From an uncultured Ruminococcus sp. (GTDB lineage Bacteria; Bacillota; Clostridia; Oscillospirales; Acutalibacteraceae): DNA of 13,337 nt. The first letter of the stretch is position 1, and every line of letters begins with the position of its first letter. The stretch covers positions 1 through 13,337 of the forward strand of contig CACYDE010000062.1 in assembly GCA_902773045.1 (NCBI GenBank), written 5' to 3'. Shown here one piece after another: positions 5,860-13,337 of this stretch. The notes beneath the pieces were generated by a model. That model saw nothing but the letters and a program-made list of their open reading frames with translations. It was not told the origin of the DNA and ran no database searches. Made by a program: the position numbers and the translations under genes.

Positions 5860-5878
5860 AATCAAGGAGGACAAAATT

Positions 5879-6076
5879 ATGCCAAAGATCAAGACGCACA
5901 GCGGTGCAAAAAAGCGTTTTAAACTTTCTAAGAACGGTAAGGTCATTCGTGCCCACGCAAATAAAAGTCATATTCTCAACAAGAAGACAACAAAGCGTAA
6001 GAGAGGTCTCAGACAGACAACTGTTGCAGATAAGACAAATGTTGCTCAGGTTAAGAGACTTATTCCTTACAAGTAA
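5879..6076 (+). CDS. rpmI: 50S ribosomal protein L35
   Basis: This is a 65-residue, strongly basic ribosomal protein that binds 23S rRNA in the large subunit. The start MPKIKTHSGAKKRFK and the interior NKSHILNKKTTKRKR are characteristic. Length is normal for the family. ATG 5879 follows AAGGAGG (5864-5870) by 8 nt; in-frame codons upstream overlap infC and do not match the family. It lies 19 nt after infC and 64 nt before rplT, the standard operon order. Confidence 0.97.
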   Translation: MPKIKTHSGAKKRFKLSKNGKVIRAHANKSHILNKKTTKRKRGLRQTTVADKTNVAQVKRLIPYK

Positions 6077-6140
6077 TTCTCGGAGAATTTCAGGAAGTTT
6101 TTATTACAAAGAAATTGACCAAATGACGGAGGTAATATAA

Positions 6141-6494
6141 ATGGCACGTGTTAAGGGTGCGATGATGACTCGCAAAAGAAGAAAAAAGGTTTTGAAGCTT
6201 GCTAAGGGCTACTGGGGTTCCAAGAGCAAGCACTTTAAGATGGCTAAACAGGCTGTCAATAAGTCCGGCAACTATGCTTATATCGGACGTAAGCAGAGAA
6301 AGAGAGATTTCAGAAGACTTTGGATCGCTCGTATCAACGCAGCTTGCAAGCTTAACGGAACGAACTATTCAACGTTCATGAACGGTCTTAAGAAGGCCGG
6401 AATCACACTTAACCGCAAGATGCTTTCGGAGATCGCTATCGCTGATCCCACAGCTTTCACAAGCCTCGTTGAGAAGGCAAAGAAGGCTCTTTGA
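6141..6494 (+). CDS. rplT: 50S ribosomal protein L20
   Basis: L20 is an early 50S assembly protein that binds 23S rRNA and, in Firmicutes, also the leader of this operon to repress it by attenuation. The 117-residue sequence shows the long basic N-terminal extension (MARVKGAMMTRKRRKKVLKL), the AKGYWGSKSKHFK segment and a globular C-terminal region with RRLWIARINAA and GITLNRKMLSEIA, all diagnostic. GGAGG (6128-6132) lies 8 nt before ATG. It is the last gene of the operon, and a terminator begins about 97 nt downstream. The attenuator at 5207-5309 is its presumed regulatory target. Confidence 0.98.
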   Translation: MARVKGAMMTRKRRKKVLKLAKGYWGSKSKHFKMAKQAVNKSGNYAYIGRKQRKRDFRRLWIARINAACKLNGTNYSTFMNGLKKAGITLNRKMLSEIAIADPTAFTSLVEKAKKAL

Positions 6495-6590
6495 TCCCGA
6501 GCAGCTTTTGGTTTGAACAATAATAATGTACCGGCAGCGTTACGGTGTTTGACGGAGGTTGGACTTGACTGCTGACGGTTATTCTGTCGG

Positions 6591-6622
6591 AAAGCACCTG
6601 AGGAAAAACCTTGGGTGCTTTT
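6591..6622 (+). terminator. Terminator of the infC-rpmI-rplT operon
   Basis: Positions 6591-6603 pair with 6609-6621 in a 13-bp stem (two G-U wobbles) with an AAAAA loop. The A-rich 5' arm and T-rich 3' arm form a classic, though short, U-tract. It separates rplT from the 6703 gene group. Confidence 0.8.
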
Positions 6623-6702
6623 GAAATTATTTATTCCAAATGAACGAACAGCCGGAACATTAAACGTTAGGTTGGGTTCATAGAAGCTTGGAGGGAGAGT
6701 TT

Positions 6703-7317
6703 GTGAGTGAAGATGAAAAGCCCTCGCTTTTCCGGGCGGAAAGCGAGGATTCAAAGTATTCAAATCCTATGCTGCGGCTTTTTCTGACTCTTGGTTTTCT
6801 TGGAATATTCGGAAGTATTATTACATTATATATGATCGTAATGTCGTATTTTTCAAGAGGAAAAACTCATTTTGAGTTTGAATTTGCTGCGGCTGCGGTC
6901 ATTGCATTTGTAATTTGTGCGGCGGCAGTGACAGTTTTGAATATTATTGATAAAAAAGAAAAAAATAAGTTTCTTGAAAAAGAAAAAACAAAACTCAAAA
7001 ATGCGAAGAGATATAAAGGAAAAGTCATAGGAGCCGAGAAGCATATCAATCACGTCAGATACCTGAACGATGTTTTTGATGAAGTGGTCTGGAATTTTAT
7101 TATTGAATACTTCGATGAGGAAACAAACAAAAATATCATGGTTCAGAGTGAAAAGTTTCTGAACGATATTTCCGAGGTTCTTTCTGAAGATTCCGTGACT
7201 GTCTGCGTTTTGGAGGACGGTACCCTGTTTTTTGAGGATTACAGGCTTCGAGAAAGCCGGGACAAGGATTTTATAAAATTAAAAATAGATATAGACGAAA
7301 TAAATTCGAAGGTTTAA
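6703..7317 (+). CDS. Two-TM protein with C-terminal soluble domain, unknown function
   Basis: I do not assign this 204-residue protein. It has an acidic N-terminus (1-20), two hydrophobic helices (about 25-50 and 60-83), then a highly charged Lys/Glu-rich helix (83-105) and a probable beta-rich soluble domain (about 106-204). The segment KRYKGKVIGAEKH followed by a strand pattern and a late EDGTLFFED resembles the layout of DUF3592-type membrane proteins, a weak impression. GTG 6703 is preferred because GGAGGG (6690-6695) lies 7 nt upstream; an in-frame TTG at 6688 would overlap that site. It ends one base before the SpoU methylase gene and is probably cotranscribed with it and dprA. Confidence 0.8.
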   Translation: MSEDEKPSLFRAESEDSKYSNPMLRLFLTLGFLGIFGSIITLYMIVMSYFSRGKTHFEFEFAAAAVIAFVICAAAVTVLNIIDKKEKNKFLEKEKTKLKNAKRYKGKVIGAEKHINHVRYLNDVFDEVVWNFIIEYFDEETNKNIMVQSEKFLNDISEVLSEDSVTVCVLEDGTLFFEDYRLRESRDKDFIKLKIDIDEINSKV

Positions 7318-7318
7318 T

Positions 7319-8104
7319 ATGATTATTACAAGTAAAAATAATGAAATAATAAAAACTGTTTCAAAGCTTGTGAAAAGCCCGAAGTTCAGAAAGGAAAGCG
7401 GACAGTTCACCGCGGAAGGCGTCAGGCTGTGCCGTGACGGAATAATTTCGGGTCTGAATCCCGAAATGTTTATTTATACGGCAAAGGCTAAAGAAAAATA
7501 TTATGATGATTTTTTGAAAATAGATCTTGTTTCAAAGAGATCGTTTGAAGTGACCGACGATATTTTTGAAAAAATCAGCGACACGAAATCTCCTCAGGGA
7601 TTTTTTTGTGTTTTTAATATGCTTGACAAATGTGAAATTATGTATACAATTAATAATCAGGGAAACTATATTGCATTGGAGAATTTACAGGATCCGTCAA
7701 ACCTCGGAACGATTCTGAGGACCGCGGAAGCGCTTGGAATAGACGGTGTAATAATTTCCGGAAATTCCTGCGACGTTTTTTCTCCGAAGGTTGTTCGGGG
7801 AAGTATGGGTGCAGTTTTCAGGATCCCTATATGTGTTGTTGAGGATTTCCCGTCGTATATTTCGCAGCTGACCGAAAGCGGTGTGGAAACATACGCTTCG
7901 ACTCCGAGAAATGCGGAAAAGATCACAGATGTGATCTTCAGCGGCGGAGTAATGCTGATCGGCAACGAAGGAAACGGTCTTTCCGAAGAGGCTGTTTCCG
8001 CATGTAAAAAGAAAGTCATGATCCAGATGAGCGGCAGAGCCGAATCTCTCAATGCGGCTTCCGCTGCGTCTATTTTGATGTGGGAAATGTTTAGGAGGAT
8101 TTGA
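7319..8104 (+). CDS. SpoU/TrmH-family RNA 2'-O-methyltransferase
   Basis: The family transfers a methyl group from S-adenosylmethionine to ribose 2'-OH of rRNA or tRNA using a trefoil-knot SPOUT fold. The 261-residue protein has an N-terminal substrate-binding domain (about 1-100, with FTAEGVRLC), then motif 1 around LQDPSNLGTILRTAEALG (123-140) with the conserved Asn and Arg, motif 2 LIGNEGNGLS (213-222) and motif 3 SLNAASAASILMWEM (243-257), which builds the knot and SAM site. The exact target cannot be read from sequence; the N-terminal domain suggests rRNA, as in RlmB/MRM3-like enzymes. GAAGG (7308-7312) precedes ATG by 6 nt. The start is 1 nt after the previous stop and its own stop overlaps the dprA start, so translation is probably coupled. 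Such methylase genes near rplT are common in Firmicutes. Confidence 0.92.
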   Translation: MIITSKNNEIIKTVSKLVKSPKFRKESGQFTAEGVRLCRDGIISGLNPEMFIYTAKAKEKYYDDFLKIDLVSKRSFEVTDDIFEKISDTKSPQGFFCVFNMLDKCEIMYTINNQGNYIALENLQDPSNLGTILRTAEALGIDGVIISGNSCDVFSPKVVRGSMGAVFRIPICVVEDFPSYISQLTESGVETYASTPRNAEKITDVIFSGGVMLIGNEGNGLSEEAVSACKKKVMIQMSGRAESLNAASAASILMWEMFRRI

Positions 8105-9465
8105 TGAATAATCAGACCGCATATTGGATATGGATCCAACAGCTTGTCGGATATTCCAATAATAAAATAAACAGTATATTGGAGAAGTTTACTTTTGCGG
8201 AGGATTTTTATCGTTCCTCGCTCGAAGATAAATTATCCTGCGGCTGCTTTTCGAAAAGGGATATATATACCCTCGAAAATCCTTCTTTGGGTGCTGCCGA
8301 GTCTATCATCAAGCGGTGCAGAGACTGCGGAATAGATATTATTGCGTTGGGGGACAGAGCATATCCGAAAAGACTTGCCGAAATAGATTCTCCTCCGATA
8401 CTTCTTTATGTGAAGGGAGATCCCGCAGTTCTGAGTGATGATCTGACCGTTGGAATCGTCGGAACACGCAGCGCAACTATGAAGGGCAAGGAAATGTCTT
8501 TCGGGTTCGGCTGTGATCTGGGGCAGAACGGCGCTGTTGTCATCAGCGGCGGAGCGGTCGGTATTGATTATTATGCTCATAAAGGCGCGCTTCAATCAAA
8601 CGGAAAAACTGTCTGCGTTTTGGGCTGTGGTCATGAGTATGATTATCTTTCAAATCTGAATGATATGAAAAAGCAGATACTAAAAAAGGGCGCTGTGATC
8701 TCGGAGTATCCGCCGGATTATCCGACTTCACGTTTTACGTTTCCTAAGAGAAACAGGATCATCAGCGGTCTTTCAAGGGGAGTTCTCGTTGTTGAAGCAG
8801 GAGAAAAAAGCGGTTCCCTGATAACGGCGAACACAGCATTTTCTCAGAAACGCAATGTCTTTATTATAAACAAGGGAGAGCTATTTAAGCTTCCCGAGGG
8901 CGGCAGGATCCTCATGATGAGAGGAGCTGTTTCGGTTTCTTCTGCGAAGGATATACTTGATTTCTATAAGGGAAATTATCCGCTGAAGAAAAAGGAAACT
9001 CCGGATAAAAATAACCCCGGCGTCAAAAAAGCAGCGATCACGGCGGAGAGTATGGAGAAACTTGTTCATACCGTTGAGATCGGAAAAATTCTGAATCATA
9101 AAGTTCCCGATGCCGGAGGCAGCGTCATGGTTAAAAAGGAATCCGGTGTGATCGGAAAAGAAGCGCTGACGGAAAATATAAAGGATAGAAAACCAAAAAA
9201 CAAATTATTGAAGTCAGAAGAAAAAAAGACTGCGAACGAGAAAAGAGTAATTCTTCCTTGTGATGACAGCGATGAATTCAAAAGTCTCTCCGATGAGGCT
9301 AAAACCGTTCTTCGGGCATTTGATAAACCGGAGGTTCAGCTTGAACATCTTGTCGTCGTGACCGATCTTTCGGTGAAGGAGATAAATGCGGCTCTTTTTG
9401 AGCTGGAGATCAGCGGATTTGTCAGATCAACCGACGAAAGAAGTTATGAACTTCTTCGTTCGTAA
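8104..9465 (+). CDS. dprA: DNA-processing protein DprA (Smf)
   Basis: DprA binds incoming single-stranded DNA during natural transformation and loads RecA; it is also kept in many bacteria without known competence. The 453-residue protein has a helical N-terminal region (1-70), then the Rossmann-like core with VGIVGTRSAT (116-125), SGGAVGIDYYAHKGAL (148-163), FPKRNRIISGLS (213-224) and VVEAGEKSGSLITA (229-242). A Lys-rich, low-complexity linker (about 290-392) leads to a C-terminal winged-helix domain (about 395-450). The linker explains why it exceeds the usual 280-380 residues. In GAVGID the usual Arg before GID is Val. ATG 8104 overlaps the upstream TGA by one base and follows AGGAGG (8093-8098) by 5 nt. 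dprA-topA-trmFO is the B. subtilis gene order. Confidence 0.95.
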   Translation: MNNQTAYWIWIQQLVGYSNNKINSILEKFTFAEDFYRSSLEDKLSCGCFSKRDIYTLENPSLGAAESIIKRCRDCGIDIIALGDRAYPKRLAEIDSPPILLYVKGDPAVLSDDLTVGIVGTRSATMKGKEMSFGFGCDLGQNGAVVISGGAVGIDYYAHKGALQSNGKTVCVLGCGHEYDYLSNLNDMKKQILKKGAVISEYPPDYPTSRFTFPKRNRIISGLSRGVLVVEAGEKSGSLITANTAFSQKRNVFIINKGELFKLPEGGRILMMRGAVSVSSAKDILDFYKGNYPLKKKETPDKNNPGVKKAAITAESMEKLVHTVEIGKILNHKVPDAGGSVMVKKESGVIGKEALTENIKDRKPKNKLLKSEEKKTANEKRVILPCDDSDEFKSLSDEAKTVLRAFDKPEVQLEHLVVVTDLSVKEINAALFELEISGFVRSTDERSYELLRS

Positions 9466-9558
9466 CGAATTCGGCTGAGTTTTATTTTATTATAATATAA
9501 CGGAAATAGGAATAAATATTTGTAGATAGCGTAAAACCTTAGTGGTGGAGGTTGTTTA

Positions 9559-11640
9559 ATGTCTGATTTAGTAATAGTTGAGTCGCCTTCTAAGGCTCAC
9601 ACAATAAAAAAATATCTTGGAAGCGGCTATGAGGTTCTCGCTTCAAAGGGTCATGTCCGTGACCTTCCGGCGAAGCGTCTGAGTGTTGACGTTAAAAATG
9701 ATTTTGAACCGAAATATGAAGTGATGAAAGATAAAGAGGAGCTTATCAAGGAATTGAAGGCTGCCGTAAAAAAATGCGACCATGTTTATCTCGCGACCGA
9801 CCCCGATCGTGAGGGAGAGGCAATATCATGGCACCTTGCTTATATTCTCAAGCTGCCGCTTGACAGCAAGAACCGCGTGGAGTTTAATGAGATCACGAAA
9901 ACAGGAGTGGAAAACGGCATGGCGCATCCGAGGTCTATAGATATAGATCTTGTGAACGCACAGCAGGCGAGAAGAATTCTTGACAGATTGGTTGGTTATA
10001 AGCTCAGTCCTTTTATCTCTCAGAAAATTAGAAGAGGTCTTTCGGCGGGCCGAGTTCAGTCGGTTGCTTTAAGGATCATTGTTGACAGAGAAAATGAGAT
10101 CAGGAAATTTGTTCCGGAGGAATACTGGAGCGTTGACGCAAAATTCATTCCAAAGGGAGGAAGAAAAGCTTTTCCCGCGAGTCTTGCTCTTCATAACGGT
10201 GAAAAAATAAAAATCTCAAATGAGACCGAGGCGAAGCAGATCCTTGACGACCTCGAAAACGCCGATTTTTCGGTGACCAAAGTCAAGCACGGAACAAGAA
10301 AAAAGCAGCCTGCGCCTCCGTTTATTACGTCGACTCTGCAGCAGGACGCATCAAGAAAGCTTGGATTTCAGTCCAAGAGAACGATGAAAGTCGCTCAGGA
10401 GCTTTATGAAGGCGTAAGCATTGACGGTATCGGCGCAACGGGTCTTATAACATACATGAGAACGGATTCACTGCGTATTTCCGACGACGCAAAAAATGAG
10501 GCCAAGGATTACATCGGAAATCGCTGGGGGGAAAAATATCTTCCCAAAAAACCGAGAGTTTTTAAATCGAGGAATAATGCTCAGGACGGTCACGAGGCTA
10601 TCCGTCCGACAATGATAAATCTTGAACCCGATAAGATAAAATCAAATCTGACTTCCGATCAATATAAATTGTATAAGCTGATATGGGAGCGTTTTCTTGC
10701 TTCACAGATGGCTGAATGTGTTCAGAAAACTACGCAGGCCGATATCGAAGCCAACGGTTATACATTCAAAGCGAGGGGATATATAGTAGACTTTGACGGT
10801 TTTACGATACTGTATGTTGAAGGAAAGGATACCGACGATGAAAAGGCTTCTCAGCTTCCTCCTCTCGAAGAGGGGCTTGCAGTCAGAGTCAAAGAGATTC
10901 TTCCTAACCAGCATTTCACCCAGCCGCCGGCTCGCTACACCGAAGCTTCTTTGATAAAAGCTCTTGAAGAAAACGGGATCGGCAGACCATCCACTTATTC
11001 CGCAACTATCACTACTATCGTCAGCCGCGACTACGTCAGACGTCAGAACAAAACGCTTTTCCCGACCGAACTCGGCGAGGCGATCACAGGACTGATGAAA
11101 TCTAAATTTCCGAAGATCGTCAATGTGAAGTTCACCGCTCAGATGGAAACGGAACTTGACGAAGTTGAAAACGGAAAAGAGGAATGGGTCGAACTTCTCC
11201 ACGGTTTCTACGGAGATTTCGAAGACACTCTGAAAAAAGCCAAGGACGAGATGAAGGATCAGAAAATACTTCTTAAGGAGGATCAGACCGATGAGGTTTG
11301 TCCGAATTGCGGAAAGCCGATGGCGTATAAATACGGAAGATACGGAAGATTTCTCGCCTGCTCGGGTTACCCCGAATGTAAAACGGTCAAAAAGGTGATT
11401 CAGAAGCTTGGAGTTGATTGTCCAAAGTGCGGAGGAGATATAATCGTCAGAAAGACGAAGAGAGGGAAGCTTTTCTATGGCTGCGGAAATTATCCGAATT
11501 GTAATTTTGCTTCGTGGAGCGAACCTCTGAATGAAAAGTGTCCGCGGTGCGGAGAGATGCTGTTTAAAAAGGACGGCAAGAAACCCAAGATATTCTGTAA
11601 TGCGGAAGGCTGCGGCTACGAGAAAGAGATCGAAGAATAA
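9559..11640 (+). CDS. topA: DNA topoisomerase I (type IA)
   Basis: TopA relaxes negative supercoils by passing one strand through a transient break, forming a 5'-phosphotyrosine. The 693-residue enzyme has a TOPRIM domain with VESPSKA (7-13, Glu8), ASKGHVRDLP (28-37) and ATDPDREGEA (79-88, metal-binding DxDxE). The active site GLITYMRTDS carries catalytic Tyr299; PPFITSTLQQDA (253-264) and the later GRPSTY are also conserved. Three C-terminal zinc ribbons start at about 581, 621 and 661, each with four Cys (CPNC, CPKC and CPRC leads), intact. The length is typical of Firmicutes. ATG 9559 follows GGTGGAGG (9544-9551) by 7 nt. The 93-nt gap after dprA holds a TATAAT (9491-9496) without a clear -35, so an own promoter is possible. 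The last codons abut repeat copy 2. Confidence 0.98.
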   Translation: MSDLVIVESPSKAHTIKKYLGSGYEVLASKGHVRDLPAKRLSVDVKNDFEPKYEVMKDKEELIKELKAAVKKCDHVYLATDPDREGEAISWHLAYILKLPLDSKNRVEFNEITKTGVENGMAHPRSIDIDLVNAQQARRILDRLVGYKLSPFISQKIRRGLSAGRVQSVALRIIVDRENEIRKFVPEEYWSVDAKFIPKGGRKAFPASLALHNGEKIKISNETEAKQILDDLENADFSVTKVKHGTRKKQPAPPFITSTLQQDASRKLGFQSKRTMKVAQELYEGVSIDGIGATGLITYMRTDSLRISDDAKNEAKDYIGNRWGEKYLPKKPRVFKSRNNAQDGHEAIRPTMINLEPDKIKSNLTSDQYKLYKLIWERFLASQMAECVQKTTQADIEANGYTFKARGYIVDFDGFTILYVEGKDTDDEKASQLPPLEEGLAVRVKEILPNQHFTQPPARYTEASLIKALEENGIGRPSTYSATITTIVSRDYVRRQNKTLFPTELGEAITGLMKSKFPKIVNVKFTAQMETELDEVENGKEEWVELLHGFYGDFEDTLKKAKDEMKDQKILLKEDQTDEVCPNCGKPMAYKYGRYGRFLACSGYPECKTVKKVIQKLGVDCPKCGGDIIVRKTKRGKLFYGCGNYPNCNFASWSEPLNEKCPRCGEMLFKKDGKKPKIFCNAEGCGYEKEIEE

Positions 11641-11644
11641 GCAC

Positions 11645-11730
11645 GGATGCGACAGCGAAAGCTATTCTTTACATCGACAACCCACGATAAACTCTAAATT
11701 CATTGTAATTTAGAGTGCGGAAAGTTTGAG
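11645..11730 (+). repeat. 86-bp dispersed repeat, copy 2
   Basis: This is the second copy of the element at 163-248, gapless and about 83% identical by hand count. It begins 4 nt after the topA stop, and weak similarity may include the last topA codons (11631-11640). Positions 11691-11700 and 11707-11716 form a perfect 10-bp AT-rich stem with a CATTGT loop. No T-tract follows, so it is a poor terminator though it may protect the topA mRNA 3' end. The shared reading frame ends ILYIDNPR and TAA at 11690. Confidence 0.75.
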
Positions 11731-11841
11731 TAATTGTAAAATTGCGAAGGGGTTGTTCCGGAGCAGGCGGCATAGATCCTTATCTCTAAATAAAAAAGCA
11801 ATTTTAAAGAAATAATTATATATGTATTGTTTTGAATGATC

Positions 11842-11903
11842 CGAGAAAACGTAAACATTTTCTCGTTAAGTCGATGACTTTTAAGTCAAAAGAGGAGGTG
11901 ATC
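11842..11903 (+). promoter_or_regulatory. Structured leader and very strong Shine-Dalgarno before trmFO
   Basis: CGAGAAAA (11842-11849) pairs perfectly with TTTTCTCG (11858-11865) around an 8-nt loop. Just after it, AAGTC (11868-11872), GACTT (11876-11880) and AAGTC (11883-11887) allow two exclusive small hairpins because the middle element can pair with either neighbour. AGGAGGTGATC (11893-11903) then matches the usual Firmicutes anti-Shine-Dalgarno over 11 bases, 6 nt before the start codon. I found no convincing -35/-10 pair upstream. A regulatory role is inference. Confidence 0.45.
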
Positions 11904-11909
11904 CCGAAA

Positions 11910-13214
11910 ATGAAAGTAAGAGTAATAGGCGCAGGTCTTGCAGGCTGTGAAGCTGCATGGCAGCTTGCGAAACGAGGAATAAAAACCGAACTTTATGAGA
12001 TGAAACCGGAAAAAAGAACTCCGGCTCACAGTACCGACCTGTTTGCGGAGCTTGTTTGTTCAAATTCGTTCAAGGCGGCAAGAGTCAACAGCGCCGCAGG
12101 ACTTCTGAAAGAAGAGATGCGGCGTTTGGGTTCACTGCTGATGGAATGTGCGGACGGCTGCAGCGTCCCGGCAGGCGGCGCGCTTGCGGTTGACAGAACG
12201 CTTTTTTCTCGGGCGGTCACGGAAAAAATCAAAGGTAATCAATATATTGAGGTGATCGGGAAAGAGATAGACGAGATTCCCGATGACGGGATAAATATTA
12301 TTGCCACGGGTCCGCTTACGAGTGAGAAGCTTGCCGAGAACATCAAAGAAAGATTTGGCGGTGCATTGAGTTTTTTTGACGCTGCGGCGCCCATAGTGAC
12401 GGCGGAAAGCATTGACATGGAACGCACGTTTTCCGCTTCACGCTACGGAAAAGGAGACGGGGACGATTACATCAACTGCCCGATGAACAGGGAAGAGTAT
12501 GAGCTCTTCCGTGACGAACTTGTTGCAGCAGAGCGTGCGCCTCTGCATGGGGTTGACGTTTCAAATCCGAAGGTCTACGAGGGCTGTATGCCTATCGAGG
12601 TAATGGCTCAGCGAGGCGGTGATACGATACGTTTCGGACCGATGAAGCCTGTTGGTCTGACCGATCCGAAAACGGGTCATAGACCATGGGCTGTTTTGCA
12701 GCTGCGGAAGGAAAATTCGGACGGAACGATGTATAATCTTGTGGGCTTTCAAACAAATCTTAAATTCGGAGAACAGAAAAGGGTTTTCGGACTTATTCCT
12801 GCGCTCAGAAATGCGGAGTTTGTAAGATACGGCGTTATGCATAGAAATACTTTTATAAATTCCCCTCAGCTTTTAAGCAAAACGTTTTCGCTTAAAAGCG
12901 ATCCGGATCTGTTTTTTGCAGGTCAGATAACGGGAGTCGAGGGTTACATGGAATCCGGTTCATCGGGACTTCTTGCAGGGATAAACGCGGCAAGAAGATA
13001 TTTCGGTGAAGAACCTTTTGTGCTTCCGAATTACACAATGATAGGCGCTTTAGCAAAATACATAAGCGATGAAACGATCGGGAATTTTCAGCCCATGGGG
13101 GCGAATATAGGTATTCTTCCTCCGCTTGAAGAAAAGATCAGGGACAAGCAGCTGAAGGCGCAGGCTCATGCGGACAGATCGCTTTTGTGGTTTGATAATT
13201 GTGAATGCAAATAA
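11910..13214 (+). CDS. trmFO: tRNA uridine-54 C5-methyltransferase TrmFO (folate/FAD dependent)
   Basis: TrmFO makes ribothymidine at position 54 in the T-loop of tRNAs using methylenetetrahydrofolate and reduced FAD, instead of the SAM-dependent TrmA of enterobacteria. The 434-residue protein starts with an FAD-binding beta strand and VIGAGLAGCEAA (5-16). ELVCSNSFKA (47-56, Cys50) and YEGCMPIEVMAQRG (223-236, Cys226) hold the two cysteines that correspond to functionally important ones in B. subtilis TrmFO. FFDAAAPIV (155-163) and GVEGYMESGSSGLLAGINAA (342-361) are further family blocks. ATG 11910 is chosen because of the adjoining 11-nt Shine-Dalgarno match and the family N-terminus; in-frame codons back to 11832 would add 26 unrelated residues. 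Full length is normal. It follows topA as in B. subtilis, but separated by 269 nt containing the repeat. Confidence 0.97.
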   Translation: MKVRVIGAGLAGCEAAWQLAKRGIKTELYEMKPEKRTPAHSTDLFAELVCSNSFKAARVNSAAGLLKEEMRRLGSLLMECADGCSVPAGGALAVDRTLFSRAVTEKIKGNQYIEVIGKEIDEIPDDGINIIATGPLTSEKLAENIKERFGGALSFFDAAAPIVTAESIDMERTFSASRYGKGDGDDYINCPMNREEYELFRDELVAAERAPLHGVDVSNPKVYEGCMPIEVMAQRGGDTIRFGPMKPVGLTDPKTGHRPWAVLQLRKENSDGTMYNLVGFQTNLKFGEQKRVFGLIPALRNAEFVRYGVMHRNTFINSPQLLSKTFSLKSDPDLFFAGQITGVEGYMESGSSGLLAGINAARRYFGEEPFVLPNYTMIGALAKYISDETIGNFQPMGANIGILPPLEEKIRDKQLKAQAHADRSLLWFDNCECK

Positions 13215-13337
13215 TGATGTTAAGGTCTTCGCCGTAAAAAACATTATCTGCACTCTAAGGAACTGTTTATAAATAACTTTTCATTTCTGCTTGTCTAATT
13301 TGCCCTGAACTGCGTTAAATTTTCTTGAAATACGTTA
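13215..13337. other. Non-coding tail after trmFO with edge repeat
   Basis: No gene is visible. An imperfect dyad (about 13213-13222 with 13239-13246, ATAATG/CATTAT-like) lacks a T-tract and is not a clear trmFO terminator. From about 13256 the sequence is AT-rich and ends with the inverted copy (13324-13335) of the 12-mer found at 7-18, so the window may end inside a dispersed element. Confidence 0.4.

Noticed and set aside
9455..9469. TTCGTT-CGT-AACGAA dyad at the dprA stop as a terminator
   Set aside because: The stem is only 6 bp and AT-rich, and no T-tract follows directly; dprA and topA may be read through.
11689..11716. Hairpin in repeat copy 2 as a topA intrinsic terminator
   Set aside because: The stem is perfect but AT-rich, and the following bases are GCGGAAAG rather than a T-tract.
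11832..11909. 26-residue N-terminal extension of trmFO
   Set aside because: The extension is unrelated to the family and would cover the leader hairpins, while ATG 11910 has an 11-nt Shine-Dalgarno match.
1..13337. CRISPR array, tRNA, rRNA, prophage, transposase or defence island
   Set aside because: No regularly spaced direct repeats, cloverleaf, rRNA-like block, or transposase, integrase or defence protein motifs were seen on either strand.

Overview
This 13.3 kb window looks like chromosomal core from a low-to-moderate GC Gram-positive bacterium of the class Clostridia, with a Ruminococcus/Oscillospiraceae-like flavour. The reasons are Firmicutes-type gene order (infC-rpmI-rplT; dprA-topA-trmFO; der followed by plsY), folate-dependent TrmFO, strong AGGAGG-type ribosome binding sites, sigma-A promoters and classic hairpin-plus-U terminators. 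The genus assignment is inference; no rRNA or marker phylogeny could be run.

Layout. Positions 1-277 are non-coding and built of repeat-like pieces: a C-rich/G-rich hairpin, a canonical four-run G-quadruplex motif, and an 86-bp element that recurs at 11645-11730. A small protein of unknown function (278-733) follows and ends in a terminator. Next come der (ribosome-biogenesis GTPase) and plsY (glycerol-3-phosphate acyltransferase), ending at a bidirectional terminator shared with a convergent minus-strand membrane protein that has a degenerate CPBP/CAAX-protease-like signature (2984-3649). A 330-bp divergent intergenic region separates that gene from an unrecognised multi-pass membrane protein (3980-4909), which has its own extended -10 promoter and a strong terminator.

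The central block is the translation operon infC-rpmI-rplT (5341-6494). It is led by a near-consensus promoter and a leader of about 177 nt that can form either an intrinsic terminator or a competing antiterminator. infC starts at an AUU codon. Both features match known autoregulation in this operon: L20-controlled attenuation in Firmicutes and IF3 discrimination at AUU. After a terminator, a second unit encodes a two-TM protein, a SpoU-family RNA methyltransferase and DprA, with 1-nt spacing and a 1-nt overlap. topA and trmFO follow in the order known from Bacillus subtilis.

The genes serve core processes: ribosome assembly and translation initiation (Der, IF3, L35, L20, SpoU methylase), tRNA modification (TrmFO), DNA topology and processing (TopA, DprA) and phospholipid synthesis (PlsY). 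I see no phage, plasmid, CRISPR or defence island. The unusual material lies in the non-coding DNA: the attenuator, the G4/hairpin repeat, the two-copy 86-bp element, an inverted repeat ahead of der, and alternative hairpins ahead of trmFO. The unrecognised proteins at 278, 2984, 3980 and 6703 are the other leads.
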